A DNA stretch of 64,000 nucleotides from Bog-473 sp963730785 (GTDB lineage: Bacteria; Actinomycetota; Acidimicrobiia; Acidimicrobiales; RAAP-2): positions 62,001-126,000 of the forward strand of contig CAVSTF010000003.1 of the NCBI GenBank assembly GCA_963730785.1, given 5' to 3'. The position numbers and the translations under genes were made by a program. Shown in pieces: positions 38,219-46,305 of the stretch. The stretch's first letter is position 1. Every line of letters starts with the position of its first letter. The notes beneath the pieces were generated by a model. That model had not been told where the DNA came from. It saw only the letters and a list, made by a program, of their open reading frames with translations, and ran no database searches.

Positions 38219-40287
38219 CAGTGAGCACCTTGGGGTTGGAGACTCGGAAGCGATGGTTCGATGCCGGGTCTGTCTGCTCGGCTGGTAACGGGGCTGCGCC
38301 CGGCACGTTCGTTGTGTCGTCGGCCCCGGATCGACACGCTGATACCGGGGACCACGGCGACTCCGATGGCGGCGAGTCCAAAGAACGCGCCTTCATATTT
38401 TTCAAACCACGAGGCGGTAAATGGTCCGTAGATCTTCAAGACCTCGAATATGAAGGCAGCAATGATGGGCGAAAGAAGTGGTTGGCTCCCGCAGAAGGCA
38501 AGGACGGCGAGCAGCACAACGGAATTGAAGTAACCGAACGGGCCGGTTGGCGTACCTCCGGCTGATTGGGTGACCGATGCAATGAGGACCCCACCGACGG
38601 CGGCAATGCCAGCGGCGGCACAGAACACGTAGAGACGAGTGAGCCGGGTGTTGGTGCCGTGAGCCTCCAAGGCCAACGGTGAATCCGAGAGGCCGCGGAG
38701 CAGGCGCCCCAGTCGGCTCTGACGGATACCGATGACCAGCACAGCGCACAGCACAGCAATGATCAGCGCCACGAAATAGAACGCCCGATCACCCTGGGCG
38801 TTGATGCCGAAGAGTTTCGGCCGGGACGCAATCACGGAGTCGGCCTGTCCAAACATAAGGAATGTGGGGTAGATCAGGTTCTGCAGCAAAAGACCGAATC
38901 CGAATGTGGCAACTGCTAAGTGGATGCCGGTGAGACGAAAAGAAGGAATGGCCGCGATTGCTCCAGCGACAATGGCGACACCAACGGCCATCGCTAAGGC
39001 AACTAACCACGGAAAGCCGGCGGCCAGCGCGTGCCCGAATGTCGATGCCCCGATGGCGGCGAAGGACATCTGGCAGAGAGAGATCTGTCCAGAGGTCCAG
39101 AGAAGTAGTCCGAGTGACAACAGAACCACCGCAAAGCCCAGGCCCGTGGTGTATTGATTGACGAAGGCGGCACCAACAAAGAATGGGATGGCCACTGCGA
39201 GGGCAAGGCCCCCGACGGCACCAGTCGCCAGTATCGGCGTCGGAAACGCAATGGGTGGCCGGAGTTTCCGGACTGTACCGGCAGTTCTGGCGATGAGCTT
39301 TGCCCGCGGCACTATGAGAAGCGCGGCGACCAGTACGAGGAACGGAATTTGAGTGTAGAGCTCGGCCACCACAGTGTTCATTTGTCCCGATAGCTTGTCG
39401 CTCATGACATTGGTGGTGATCCCAATGCCGATGGCGGCCAGGAAGGTGATGGGAAGACTGCTGAAGGCACCAACGGCTGCGGCACCAAAGGCGGCGATGT
39501 AAATTAGAAGGTAAATGTTGACATCAATACCGAGTGTGGGCGCCAGCAGCATGCCGGAAATTGAAATAAAGCATGAGCCGATGGCCCAGGCGTAGCGACG
39601 GACCGTCACCGGATTTGTGGCCTCCAGCGCCAGCAGGGTCGGAGAATCGACGACGGCCTGCATCGACACACCGAGGCGGGTCCGCCGGAAGAAGAGGTAG
39701 AGACCGACAGTGGCCAATACGGCTAACGCGGCGGTGATGAGCTGGCTCCCCAATACGGCCACCCCAAAGAGATGGATGCCCTTGACCGGGAGGAACGAGC
39801 TGAACTGAATGGTGGCCTGACCGTAGGCGCCCGTCAGAACGGACTCGAGCAGGACGACCAGGCCGATGGTGGCTACGACCTTCATGGCGGGTGGTGCGCT
39901 GGTTAACCAATACGCAACCCGCTCCAAGAGAAGTGAACCCACCAGTCCGACGAGCACCATCGCCAGCAGCGCGGCGACAGGCCACGGGAGATCCAAAGTG
40001 ACGCGCAGGGAATAGAAGACATAGGCCGAAGCTGCCGCCTGCGCCCCAATGGCAAAGTTGAAGATGCCGGAGGTCTTGTAAGTAAGCACGAGTCCGATGG
40101 CTGCCAAGGCGTAGACGGAGCCATCGGCTATGCCGGTGACCACAAAGGGTCCCACCGCGAATTCAGCGGCCAAGAGCACTCCGATAACGAGGAGGATCGC
40201 CACCGCACCCGAGCGAATGAGCCAGGTCGCGCGACGCCCGGTTCTCATCCGCCACCGTGGCCCCGTTGAGAAACGAAGCAATGGCAC
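38218..40287 (-). CDS. fused LivH-LivM permease
   Basis: Intact, 689 residues, GTG 40287. The first half is LivH-like (GIADGSVYALAAIGLVLTYK, FNFAIGAQAAASAY) and the second LivM-like (GQISLCQMSFAAIGAS, QSRLGRLLRGLSDSPLALEAHG); about 17 hydrophobic helices. Two permeases normally encoded separately are joined in one chain, a fusion seen in several actinobacterial transporters. Forms the membrane channel for the 41142 binding protein. Confidence 0.93.
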   Translation of the reverse strand: MPLLRFSTGPRWRMRTGRRATWLIRSGAVAILLVIGVLLAAEFAVGPFVVTGIADGSVYALAAIGLVLTYKTSGIFNFAIGAQAAASAYVFYSLRVTLDLPWPVAALLAMVLVGLVGSLLLERVAYWLTSAPPAMKVVATIGLVVLLESVLTGAYGQATIQFSSFLPVKGIHLFGVAVLGSQLITAALAVLATVGLYLFFRRTRLGVSMQAVVDSPTLLALEATNPVTVRRYAWAIGSCFISISGMLLAPTLGIDVNIYLLIYIAAFGAAAVGAFSSLPITFLAAIGIGITTNVMSDKLSGQMNTVVAELYTQIPFLVLVAALLIVPRAKLIARTAGTVRKLRPPIAFPTPILATGAVGGLALAVAIPFFVGAAFVNQYTTGLGFAVVLLSLGLLLWTSGQISLCQMSFAAIGASTFGHALAAGFPWLVALAMAVGVAIVAGAIAAIPSFRLTGIHLAVATFGFGLLLQNLIYPTFLMFGQADSVIASRPKLFGINAQGDRAFYFVALIIAVLCAVLVIGIRQSRLGRLLRGLSDSPLALEAHGTNTRLTRLYVFCAAAGIAAVGGVLIASVTQSAGGTPTGPFGYFNSVVLLAVLAFCGSQPLLSPIIAAFIFEVLKIYGPFTASWFEKYEGAFFGLAAIGVAVVPGISVSIRGRRHNERAGRSPVTSRADRPGIEPSLPSLQPQGAH

Positions 40288-40839
40288 TCATGGCTGACAG
40301 ACTCCACAAGGCTTCCGACCTGCGGCGTCGTGTTCTTGCCGCGTCATGGTTGTCCAGCCCACCCGTCCGGCGGCCAATGCGCACGTCGCCCGGTGATAGC
40401 GCTCCATATCGGGGCCGGCCAGGAAGGTTTCGACTTCGAACACTCGAGTGGCACTACTGAGGCCACCAACGACCGGCGCCGGAGATTGCCCTCGATTCAT
40501 ACGCGCGCGTTGGACTTGGGCGACGGGATCCGGCAAGAGCGCCCGACGACGCTCACCGATCGCTCGTCGACCACGTAGGAGCCACGTTGCGTTGCCGAAC
40601 CCGGAGACCACTAGTCCGGCGACTGCGGCGTCCATCGGCCCAATCTGTTGATTGAGGGAGACATCGCCGGCACACACGTACCAAGCCACGCCAATGACGA
40701 TGGCGGCCACCAATATCGCAAACGCCCAACGCAGGAGGTCATCCGGTCCCCACAGCAGGTGCTGCGTCGATGACCGTTCAGGCGAAGCGGGGGGCGCCAG
40801 CTGCGACGAGTGCCGCCGATTGAGGACTATTTCGTTCAT
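40288..40839 (-). CDS. membrane protein with C-terminal His/Cys cluster
   Basis: 183 residues. Two hydrophobic helices (FAILVAAIVIGVAWYV; AAVAGLVVSGFGNATWLL), a basic stretch, and a C-terminal domain with YHRATCALAAGR and AGRKPCGVCQP. The H/C spacing recalls the small zinc motif of Ada-like metal-binding domains. Stop and start abut its neighbours, so it belongs to the ABC operon. Possibly a metal-dependent accessory of the permease; unknown. Confidence 0.75.
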   Translation of the reverse strand: MNEIVLNRRHSSQLAPPASPERSSTQHLLWGPDDLLRWAFAILVAAIVIGVAWYVCAGDVSLNQQIGPMDAAVAGLVVSGFGNATWLLRGRRAIGERRRALLPDPVAQVQRARMNRGQSPAPVVGGLSSATRVFEVETFLAGPDMERYHRATCALAAGRVGWTTMTRQEHDAAGRKPCGVCQP

Positions 40840-41126
40840 CAGCCGACGGTCACGCCGCCGTCATCCTCACGCAGCGCATCTTCAATGCAATCGAGCTTGC
40901 GCCACTCATCGCGTAGGTCGGCTGAGAGCCACAAAGTGGCACCAAGTCCCAAGAGGAAGATGCCACCTATCCCACCAGAGATGATGTACGGCAGCTGGCT
41001 GGCCGTATACGCCGCTCCACTTACGCCGACCCAACCGGCAATGAGCGCCCCAATGCCGGCGAGGACGAGCACCACAGCGAGGGCACGATCCCACTCGAGT
41101 CGCAACCATTTACTGAATTCCATCAA
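40839..41126 (-). CDS. small two-helix membrane protein
   Basis: 95 residues: amphipathic N-terminus, two hydrophobic helices (ALAVVLVLAGIGALIAGWVG; YIISGGIGGIFLLGLGATLWL) and an acidic tail with one Cys. Ends at the start of the 40288 gene and begins 15 bases after the binding-protein stop, preceded by GGAAGGAGG. No family recognised; a probable accessory of the importer. Confidence 0.75.
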   Translation of the reverse strand: MMEFSKWLRLEWDRALAVVLVLAGIGALIAGWVGVSGAAYTASQLPYIISGGIGGIFLLGLGATLWLSADLRDEWRKLDCIEDALREDDGGVTVG

Positions 41127-41141
41127 GCCTCCTTCCGTTGG

Positions 41142-42581
41142 TTAACTGCACTGTGTAGTGCCATTGTTCAGATCGGTGAATGTTCCGTTCTGTAGCTTCA
41201 TCAAGAAGTAGCAGCTCGACATCGTGGCTGGGGCACCCTGGGTGAACGTCAAGGGTGGCGAAAGTCCGCCAAGGTTGTTGTTCTTTATGCTCCAAAGTCC
41301 TTGGAGGAACTCGGCCGAGGTCGGGTTGGCGGTGAGAAATTTGTCAGCCGCCACAGCCAATTCGCCGGAGGCCCATTCGGCAGACGTAGATGCCGAGCCA
41401 ACCAGGCTAGGGTCATAATCCTTGACCGCCTGTTGATACAACTGTTGTGCGGGTGTGAACGCGTCGGGCCATGGGAAATTCGTCTGCACGCTAAGCAGTC
41501 CATTCAAATGACTGTCCGAAGCGATGGCTTCACTCACGGCGATGCTGTCGGCCTCGTAGAGAGGGTTGTAGCCCTGAGCTGCACAGTCGCTCGCCATTCG
41601 AACGAGGCTGTCACCATCGCCAGCGAAGTAAATGAAGGTTGCTCCGGCCTGTTTGGCATCGAGGCATTCCGCCGTCAGGTCAGGTTGCGTGATGCTGTAG
41701 GTCGCGACGTAGACGGGATCTACCCCATCTGCCTTGGCGCCACCTTTCTGAATACCCTGGGTGTAGGCGTTGGTGCATGTGGAGTCTTCGATGCAATAGA
41801 GCAGACCCATCTTGGTGTAGCCCCTCGCCACAGCGGCCTTGAAGGTTGGATCATTTTCGTTACTGATGCCCGATGCTTGGGGAAACAGAATGGGGCTCTG
41901 CCACCATTCGAAACTGCTGGCGTCACCACCGATGACAGGAATGTTCTGCTGCTGCAGGTAGGGCACGCTGGCACTGACGGTGAGCGGCATGAGGTCGCCC
42001 ACGAATGCGATCACGTGGTCTTGGGTGACTTCCTGCTGCACATCGGTGGCACTGGTCGAAGGATCACCACCGTCATCCTCGAAGTAGACGTGCACCGGAT
42101 GTCCGTTCAGGCCACCGTGCGCGTTCGTATAGGCCTCCCACACCTCCAACGATTGCTGGGCACCAGCGAACACAGATCCAATCACGCCGCTGTACGTGCC
42201 TACGTTGCCGAGATTGATGGTAGAGAGGGTGGCCGCTCCGCTGGAGGCCGTTCCAGAAGTCGATCCGGCGGTGCTTCCTCCTGACGTTCCGACTTTGCCG
42301 GATGGAATCGATCCCGCCGACCCGGTTGGCGACGTGGTGGCAGTCGATCCGCCGCTTGAGGGCGCCGTCGTGGTTGTGACCCCGGCATCAGTTCCACCGA
42401 CCCCGCTCGCCTGGTTGCCGGTTGAAGCGGCCTGCGATGCAGTGCCATGAACAATTGGCCGACGGGCGGCGTCAGCAATCGACTGTTGGGCCAATCGGCT
42501 ACCGCATCCAGCGAATAGAGCGGCGACGCAGGTCAGGGCCAACGTGATACCAATTGGCGCCGTCCGACGTCGATGATTCAT
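41142..42581 (-). CDS. ABC transporter substrate-binding lipoprotein (LivJ-type)
   Basis: 479 residues from ATG 42581. Lipobox LFAGC, then a linker of about 90 residues rich in Gly, Ser and Thr, unusually long, and a periplasmic-binding-protein fold (LGNVGTYSGVIGSVFAGAQQSLEVW, FEDDGGDPSTSATDVQQ, VPYLQQQNIPVIGGD). Type I binding protein of the branched-chain amino acid family; many actinobacterial members take aromatic or steroid-like acids. First gene of the operon running to 34048. Confidence 0.9.
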   Translation of the reverse strand: MNHRRRTAPIGITLALTCVAALFAGCGSRLAQQSIADAARRPIVHGTASQAASTGNQASGVGGTDAGVTTTTAPSSGGSTATTSPTGSAGSIPSGKVGTSGGSTAGSTSGTASSGAATLSTINLGNVGTYSGVIGSVFAGAQQSLEVWEAYTNAHGGLNGHPVHVYFEDDGGDPSTSATDVQQEVTQDHVIAFVGDLMPLTVSASVPYLQQQNIPVIGGDASSFEWWQSPILFPQASGISNENDPTFKAAVARGYTKMGLLYCIEDSTCTNAYTQGIQKGGAKADGVDPVYVATYSITQPDLTAECLDAKQAGATFIYFAGDGDSLVRMASDCAAQGYNPLYEADSIAVSEAIASDSHLNGLLSVQTNFPWPDAFTPAQQLYQQAVKDYDPSLVGSASTSAEWASGELAVAADKFLTANPTSAEFLQGLWSIKNNNLGGLSPPLTFTQGAPATMSSCYFLMKLQNGTFTDLNNGTTQCS

Positions 42582-42909
42582 CGCATCACTCGCAGCACGT
42601 TCGTCATATTGACCAGTCCCCCTCGACCAACCCACCCGCAAGGGACGAAGTGTCGTGCCCCAAAAAATGTACCGTAAACGGTATTCTCAATAAAGTAAAT
42701 GGCCCTCTTGGATTGTGCACACTCGTAGAATCGGTGGCGCGCCCACGAATCCCGGATGCTCCGGACCTAGTCTCCGGGCCTTCTGAGACTTCCACTGGCT
42801 TGACCCACCCCCCGGCGCGTTACTTTGGCGTCGAATGAAATTTAGCCCAACTCTCAGGTGCCAATCGAGCGCTCGGGCGGCGGGGGCAGAAGCTCCGTAG
42901 GGGTTGCTC
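42582..42909. other. 328-base intergenic region upstream of the ABC operon
   Basis: No gene of convincing composition. It separates the start of the binding-protein gene from the 3' end of the oxidase-like operon, so it should hold the ABC operon promoter and the oxidase operon terminator. The only clear structure is the palindrome at 42670-42683, in an AT-richer patch. No T-tailed hairpin was seen. Confidence 0.6.
42670..42683. promoter_or_regulatory. 14-base palindrome, candidate operator of the ABC operon
   Basis: TACCGT-AA-ACGGTA, perfect six-base arms, 87 bases before the binding-protein start, in the most AT-rich part of the gap. Likely binding site for a dimeric regulator; which one is unknown. 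Confidence 0.45.
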
Positions 42910-43191
42910 TTATTGATAGAGGTAAATCCCCAGTACGCCGCCCCAGAAAAGGATCAGCCAGACGTCGCAGAAGCGACGTAACCACGTGGGCGAGGTCCGA
43001 ACCTCCATGAATGACTGCAGGATGAACCGGGCTTTGACGAACCCAATGGCCAGAATGCCGATGGTGACCGGGGTGCTGGCCACGAAGTGGCCATTGTCAT
43101 GTGCATGCCTAGCCAGCCACCACGACAAGACCGTGATAGCGGAAAGTGCGGCCCAGACCCACGTCAACCTGTCTCTAAGAATGGTCTTCAA
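42910..43191 (-). CDS. cytochrome c oxidase subunit IV-like protein
   Basis: 93 residues with three hydrophobic helices: VWAALSAITVLSWWLA, VTIGILAIGFVKARFILQSFM and FCDVWLILFWGGVLGIYL. The ARFILQSFMEVR type of segment is typical of the prokaryotic COX4 family that accompanies subunit III in caa3/NorE-like sets. Four bases after the subunit III stop. No subunit I or II in the window. Confidence 0.82.
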   Translation of the reverse strand: MKTILRDRLTWVWAALSAITVLSWWLARHAHDNGHFVASTPVTIGILAIGFVKARFILQSFMEVRTSPTWLRRFCDVWLILFWGGVLGIYLYQ

Positions 43192-43195
43192 CGTC

Positions 43196-43819
43196 TCACC
43201 TCATCACATAGACCAGGGCGAACAAGACAATCCAGAGCAGATCAACCATGTGCCAATAGGTTGCACCGGCCTCGACCATGGAGACTCGGCGGAGACTTGG
43301 GTTGCGAAGGTCCCGTATCACCACGCCCAAAATGACGAGACCCATGACGACGTGGAACAGGTGCACACCGGTCAGCATGAAATAGAACGTGAAGAAGTCG
43401 TTCTTAGGCAATGTGTACCCGTGGTGGATCTCAAGCGACCACTCCACGACCTTGATGGCGATGAAGGCCAGACCACAGAGGCCCGCACCGACCACCAACT
43501 TCAATGCACGGTCGGCTTCTCCGGAGCGGGAGGCTCGAACGGCGCGTGCCATGCACCAAGAACTCAGCAACAACACGAGGGTGTTGATGAGTCCAATGGT
43601 TTGGTAGAGGTGCTGCTGGGAGGCCAGGAAGACGGTCCGCTCCCTAGTCCGCTCGACCATGAAGATGAGGAAGTAGATGGCGAAAATAATCATGTCGCCG
43701 AGGACAAAGACCCACATATTGAAATCGCCGGGTAAATAGTTCTTTTGCCGCTGTGCGTCCTCGACAGATGCAGTTTGAGATGCCAAATCAGCCGATGGCG
43801 AGCTATCGGTGATTGTCAT
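43196..43819 (-). CDS. cytochrome c oxidase subunit III/NorE-like protein
   Basis: 207 residues from ATG 43819. Five hydrophobic helices, with GDFNMWVFVLGDMIIFA, LLSSWCMARA, TFYFMLTGVHLFHVVMGL and YWHMVDLLWIVLFALVYVM, the family's conserved Glu/His residues included. Short (five-helix) form like NorE and caa3 subunit III. Start overlaps the upstream polytopic gene. Role without an adjacent subunit I is unclear. Confidence 0.88.
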   Translation of the reverse strand: MTITDSSPSADLASQTASVEDAQRQKNYLPGDFNMWVFVLGDMIIFAIYFLIFMVERTRERTVFLASQQHLYQTIGLINTLVLLLSSWCMARAVRASRSGEADRALKLVVGAGLCGLAFIAIKVVEWSLEIHHGYTLPKNDFFTFYFMLTGVHLFHVVMGLVILGVVIRDLRNPSLRRVSMVEAGATYWHMVDLLWIVLFALVYVMR

Positions 43820-44583
43820 AGGTCCTGCACTAATTCCCCAAGCGGCTGTCCTTTGATCGCCCGATGAAGGAGATAGAGCAGGCACACTTGCCAGAAGACG
43901 AAGATCGCTGTTCCCTGCCAGAAACTGATCGCCCCGTTCCAGGCAAAGGGTCCGTGCTTGAAGATGAACACGGGAGCCGCCAGACCTTCGGTGACAATCT
44001 GCCAAATCGTCACATAGGCCAGCCATTTCGGGAAAATCTTGTTCTTGTCCAGGAGTATGGCGAGCGCGAAAATCAGGTATTGGGTGGCGAAACAGCCCAA
44101 CGAACCGATGAACATCAAGAGCCCCATGTCGTAAAGCAGGACCATGACATGGGGATTCCGATCGGGTCGGAACACGGCGGTCAGGAACGCGAAGGCAGCG
44201 AAGATGCAGCCGGGAATGGCGCCGACCGCCAATGCGGCGATGTAGCTGTAAGCCCATACCGACCCCACTGACATTCGTTTCATGTGGGTGACGACCAGGC
44301 CATTGGTCCAACTCGCAAAACCGACCACGACCATCAGCATGGTGAAGCCGATCTTGATGGTCAGCGCGTGATGGTGAAAGAAGTGCAGGACCTGTGTCGT
44401 GGTCAGGTGAGGGCTCGGTGGAGGCATAACCCTGGTGAGGGCCACAAAGATCAGTCCAAAGAGACTGAAAAAGATGGGCACGCTCCAGAAGCAGATCCAC
44501 TGATCAAGCTTGCTGTGGCGCCGGTATATGTCCGGATCCCCGGCCGGCATGGTCGGGGTCACCGGAGTGGAAGTGACGGTCAC
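43816..44583 (-). CDS. polytopic membrane protein B, paralogue of 44580 gene
   Basis: 255 residues, about seven hydrophobic helices; family not recognised. Shared landmarks with the next upstream gene: HMKRM/QMKRM, RPDRNPHVMVLLYDM, QYLIFALAILLD, IFPKWLAY and GPFAWNGAISFW. A His cluster FFHHHALTIK lies between helices 1 and 2. Start overlaps the upstream stop, and its own stop overlaps the subunit III start. Possibly an assembly or electron-transfer partner of the III/IV pair. Confidence 0.78.
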   Translation of the reverse strand: MTVTSTPVTPTMPAGDPDIYRRHSKLDQWICFWSVPIFFSLFGLIFVALTRVMPPPSPHLTTTQVLHFFHHHALTIKIGFTMLMVVVGFASWTNGLVVTHMKRMSVGSVWAYSYIAALAVGAIPGCIFAAFAFLTAVFRPDRNPHVMVLLYDMGLLMFIGSLGCFATQYLIFALAILLDKNKIFPKWLAYVTIWQIVTEGLAAPVFIFKHGPFAWNGAISFWQGTAIFVFWQVCLLYLLHRAIKGQPLGELVQDL

Positions 44584-45335
44584 GCCGCTGCCATCTCCTC
44601 AAGTGCCTGGCGCTTGATGGCGATTCGCAACATGAAGAACATCACTATGACGAAGACGCTGAACATGGAAATCTTCAGCCAGAAAGAAATGAACCCGTTC
44701 CAAGCCAGCGGACCGGTTCGGAACACCGCTGCGCACGCAGCTGGCGTCAGAACGGCAGCACAGACAAGGTTGAAATGGCCCACCCACTTCGGAAATATCG
44801 GAATGGGCCGGGCGTCCATGTAGATGGCCAGGGCTAGACAGATGTTCTGCGCGATCAGCATGCCGACCGGCGCCGTGAACACGATCCACGCCATGTCATT
44901 CAGCAACACCACGAGGTCCGGGCTTCGTTCCGGCCGAAAAGCGGCGATGAGCCAGAACAGGTCAGCAATGGCGAACAGGGTGGCCCCGGTCGCCACTCCG
45001 CTGAGGTAGCTGTAGGCGAACACGTGGCTCGGGGTGGCCATGCGCTTCATCTGCACCACGATCAGCATGAAGAACGGCACCAGCATGATCCCGCAGAGGT
45101 CGAAAATGATCATGCTGAGACGAATCGAGGTGGTGTGGTCCCGGAAGAAGGCGGCCACCTGATCGGCCGGCATATTGGGTGACATGGGCGGGCGAAAGCC
45201 CGGGAAGATGAGAAACGCCGCCAGAAAGATGACCCCGCTGACCGGGGTGATCCACAGGCTGATGGTTTGCGCGGTGATGTCGTTGTTGTATTGACCAATC
45301 AGTGGTTGGTCGAGCTCTGCTGTCTGTACGGTCAT
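44580..45335 (-). CDS. polytopic membrane protein A, first gene of oxidase-like operon
   Basis: 251 residues from ATG 45335, with TATCC upstream and no strong ribosome site. About seven helices, VQMKRM, RPERSPDLVVLLNDM, CLALAIYMD, IFPKWVGHF and GPLAWNGFISFW match its paralogue at 43816. Tandem duplicates that diverged mainly in the N-terminal loops. A TetR-type operator candidate lies 49-68 bases upstream of its start. Confidence 0.78.
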   Translation of the reverse strand: MTVQTAELDQPLIGQYNNDITAQTISLWITPVSGVIFLAAFLIFPGFRPPMSPNMPADQVAAFFRDHTTSIRLSMIIFDLCGIMLVPFFMLIVVQMKRMATPSHVFAYSYLSGVATGATLFAIADLFWLIAAFRPERSPDLVVLLNDMAWIVFTAPVGMLIAQNICLALAIYMDARPIPIFPKWVGHFNLVCAAVLTPAACAAVFRTGPLAWNGFISFWLKISMFSVFVIVMFFMLRIAIKRQALEEMAAA

Positions 45336-45383
45336 ATCCCCACCCCGAAATTTCAGCGCCCGGGAGCGTCGTGCCGAGCTCCG

Positions 45384-45403
45384 GGCTAGCCGATCGTCTA
45401 GCC
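45384..45403. promoter_or_regulatory. TetR-type operator upstream of oxidase-like operon
   Basis: GGCTAGCCGATCGTCTAGCC is a 20-base palindrome with one mismatched pair. Its core CTAGCCGATCGTCTAG matches 45557-45572 at 13 or 14 of 16 positions and is related to 61478-61491. Lies between the operon at 45335 and TetR at 45601. Confidence 0.6.
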
Positions 45404-45544
45404 GCCGTGACGGTAGCCCAGGGATCGTCGGGCTATCAAGGCTCTGGGGCCGAAATTCATGGTGGACGATCAGATTCCAAAGGTGAACTTTCCCTAAATT
45501 GGGCCCTGACCTGCGCAAACTCAGACGGTTGACGATGAACTGAT

Positions 45545-45575
45545 TTGACAGTGGGGCTAGACGAACGTCTAGATA
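45545..45575 (+). promoter_or_regulatory. tetR promoter overlapped by palindromic operator
   Basis: Consensus -35 TTGACA (45545-45550) with TCTAGA/TAGATA as -10 candidate at spacing 17-19. The spacer and -10 are covered by the perfect palindrome CTAGACG-AA-CGTCTAG (45557-45572). A further half-site CGTCTACC is at 45591. This is a textbook arrangement for autorepression. Confidence 0.6.
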
Positions 45576-45600
45576 GCCAGCCCGCCAGGTCGTCTACCCT

Positions 45601-46203
45601 GTGAAAGTGGTGATGGAGTCGATAGACGCAACCTGGGCTATCACCACGAGGCGCGACCGTCTTTCGGCAGCACAGCTCCGCAGCGTGGCCGCCGCCCTCG
45701 ACCTGTTCGGTGAGTTCGGGGTCAGTGCGACGTCCTTCCAGATGGTGGCCGACGCCGTCGGCGTGACCAAAGCCGCCGTGTATCACCAGTTCAAGACCAA
45801 GGATGCCCTGGTGTTGGCGGTGGCTGAAGTGGAACTGTCGAATCTGGAGGAAGCGGTCAACCTGGCCGAGGCTGAAATGTCGCGGCCGGCTGCCCGGGCA
45901 GTGCTGTTGGCCAAGGTCATCGACATGGCGGTCGTCCGGCGCCGTTGGGTCAATGCGCTACAAGGCGACCCCGTCATGATTCGGCTTTTGGGGTCCCACG
46001 AGCCGTTCGTCCACTTGATGGCCAGGTTGTATTCCCTTTTGCTGGACGAGGGGGCCGACGCGGGGAGCCGGGTCAGGACCGCCATTGTGTCGTCTGCGGT
46101 CGGGGGGGCCATCGTGCACCCGCTGGTAACCGAACTGGACGATGACACCCTGCGGGCTGAACTTCTTAATGTGACAAAGCGCTTTTTCGACCTCCCGGAC
46201 TGA
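45601..46203 (+). CDS. TetR family regulator, paralogue of 60807 gene
   Basis: 200 residues from GTG 45601, or ATG 45613 (MESIDATWAITT). HTH: FGVSATSFQMVADAVGVTKAAV followed by YHQFKTKDALVLAV. The recognition segment GVTKAAVYHQF is identical in the regulator at 60807-61445, and both continue with a VIDMxVxRRR segment. Divergent from the oxidase-like operon; flanking palindromes make it the likely repressor of that operon and itself. Confidence 0.92.
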   Translation: MKVVMESIDATWAITTRRDRLSAAQLRSVAAALDLFGEFGVSATSFQMVADAVGVTKAAVYHQFKTKDALVLAVAEVELSNLEEAVNLAEAEMSRPAARAVLLAKVIDMAVVRRRWVNALQGDPVMIRLLGSHEPFVHLMARLYSLLLDEGADAGSRVRTAIVSSAVGGAIVHPLVTELDDDTLRAELLNVTKRFFDLPD

Positions 46204-46232
46204 CTGTTTCGCTGGCGCTGGCCGACCATGGA

Positions 46233-46262
46233 TGCTAAGCAACAGCTCAGCAAATGCTGAGC
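46233..46262. promoter_or_regulatory. palindromic operator upstream of P450 cassette
   Basis: GCTCAGCA-AA-TGCTGAGC (46245-46262), perfect eight-base arms, with an extra half-site TGCTAAGC at 46233-46240 and CTGCTCAG at 46265. No T-run follows, so it is unlikely to be a terminator for the TetR gene. Candidate target of the TetR at 48333. Confidence 0.5.
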
Positions 46263-46305
46263 GTCTGCTCAGGATCGAAACGCGTGAGCAGGGGGCAGAA
46301 CCGGA

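Noticed and set aside
41301..42284. 327-codon plus-strand frame within the binding-protein gene
   Set aside because: Antisense shadow of an intact, recognisable gene; composition atypical of protein.
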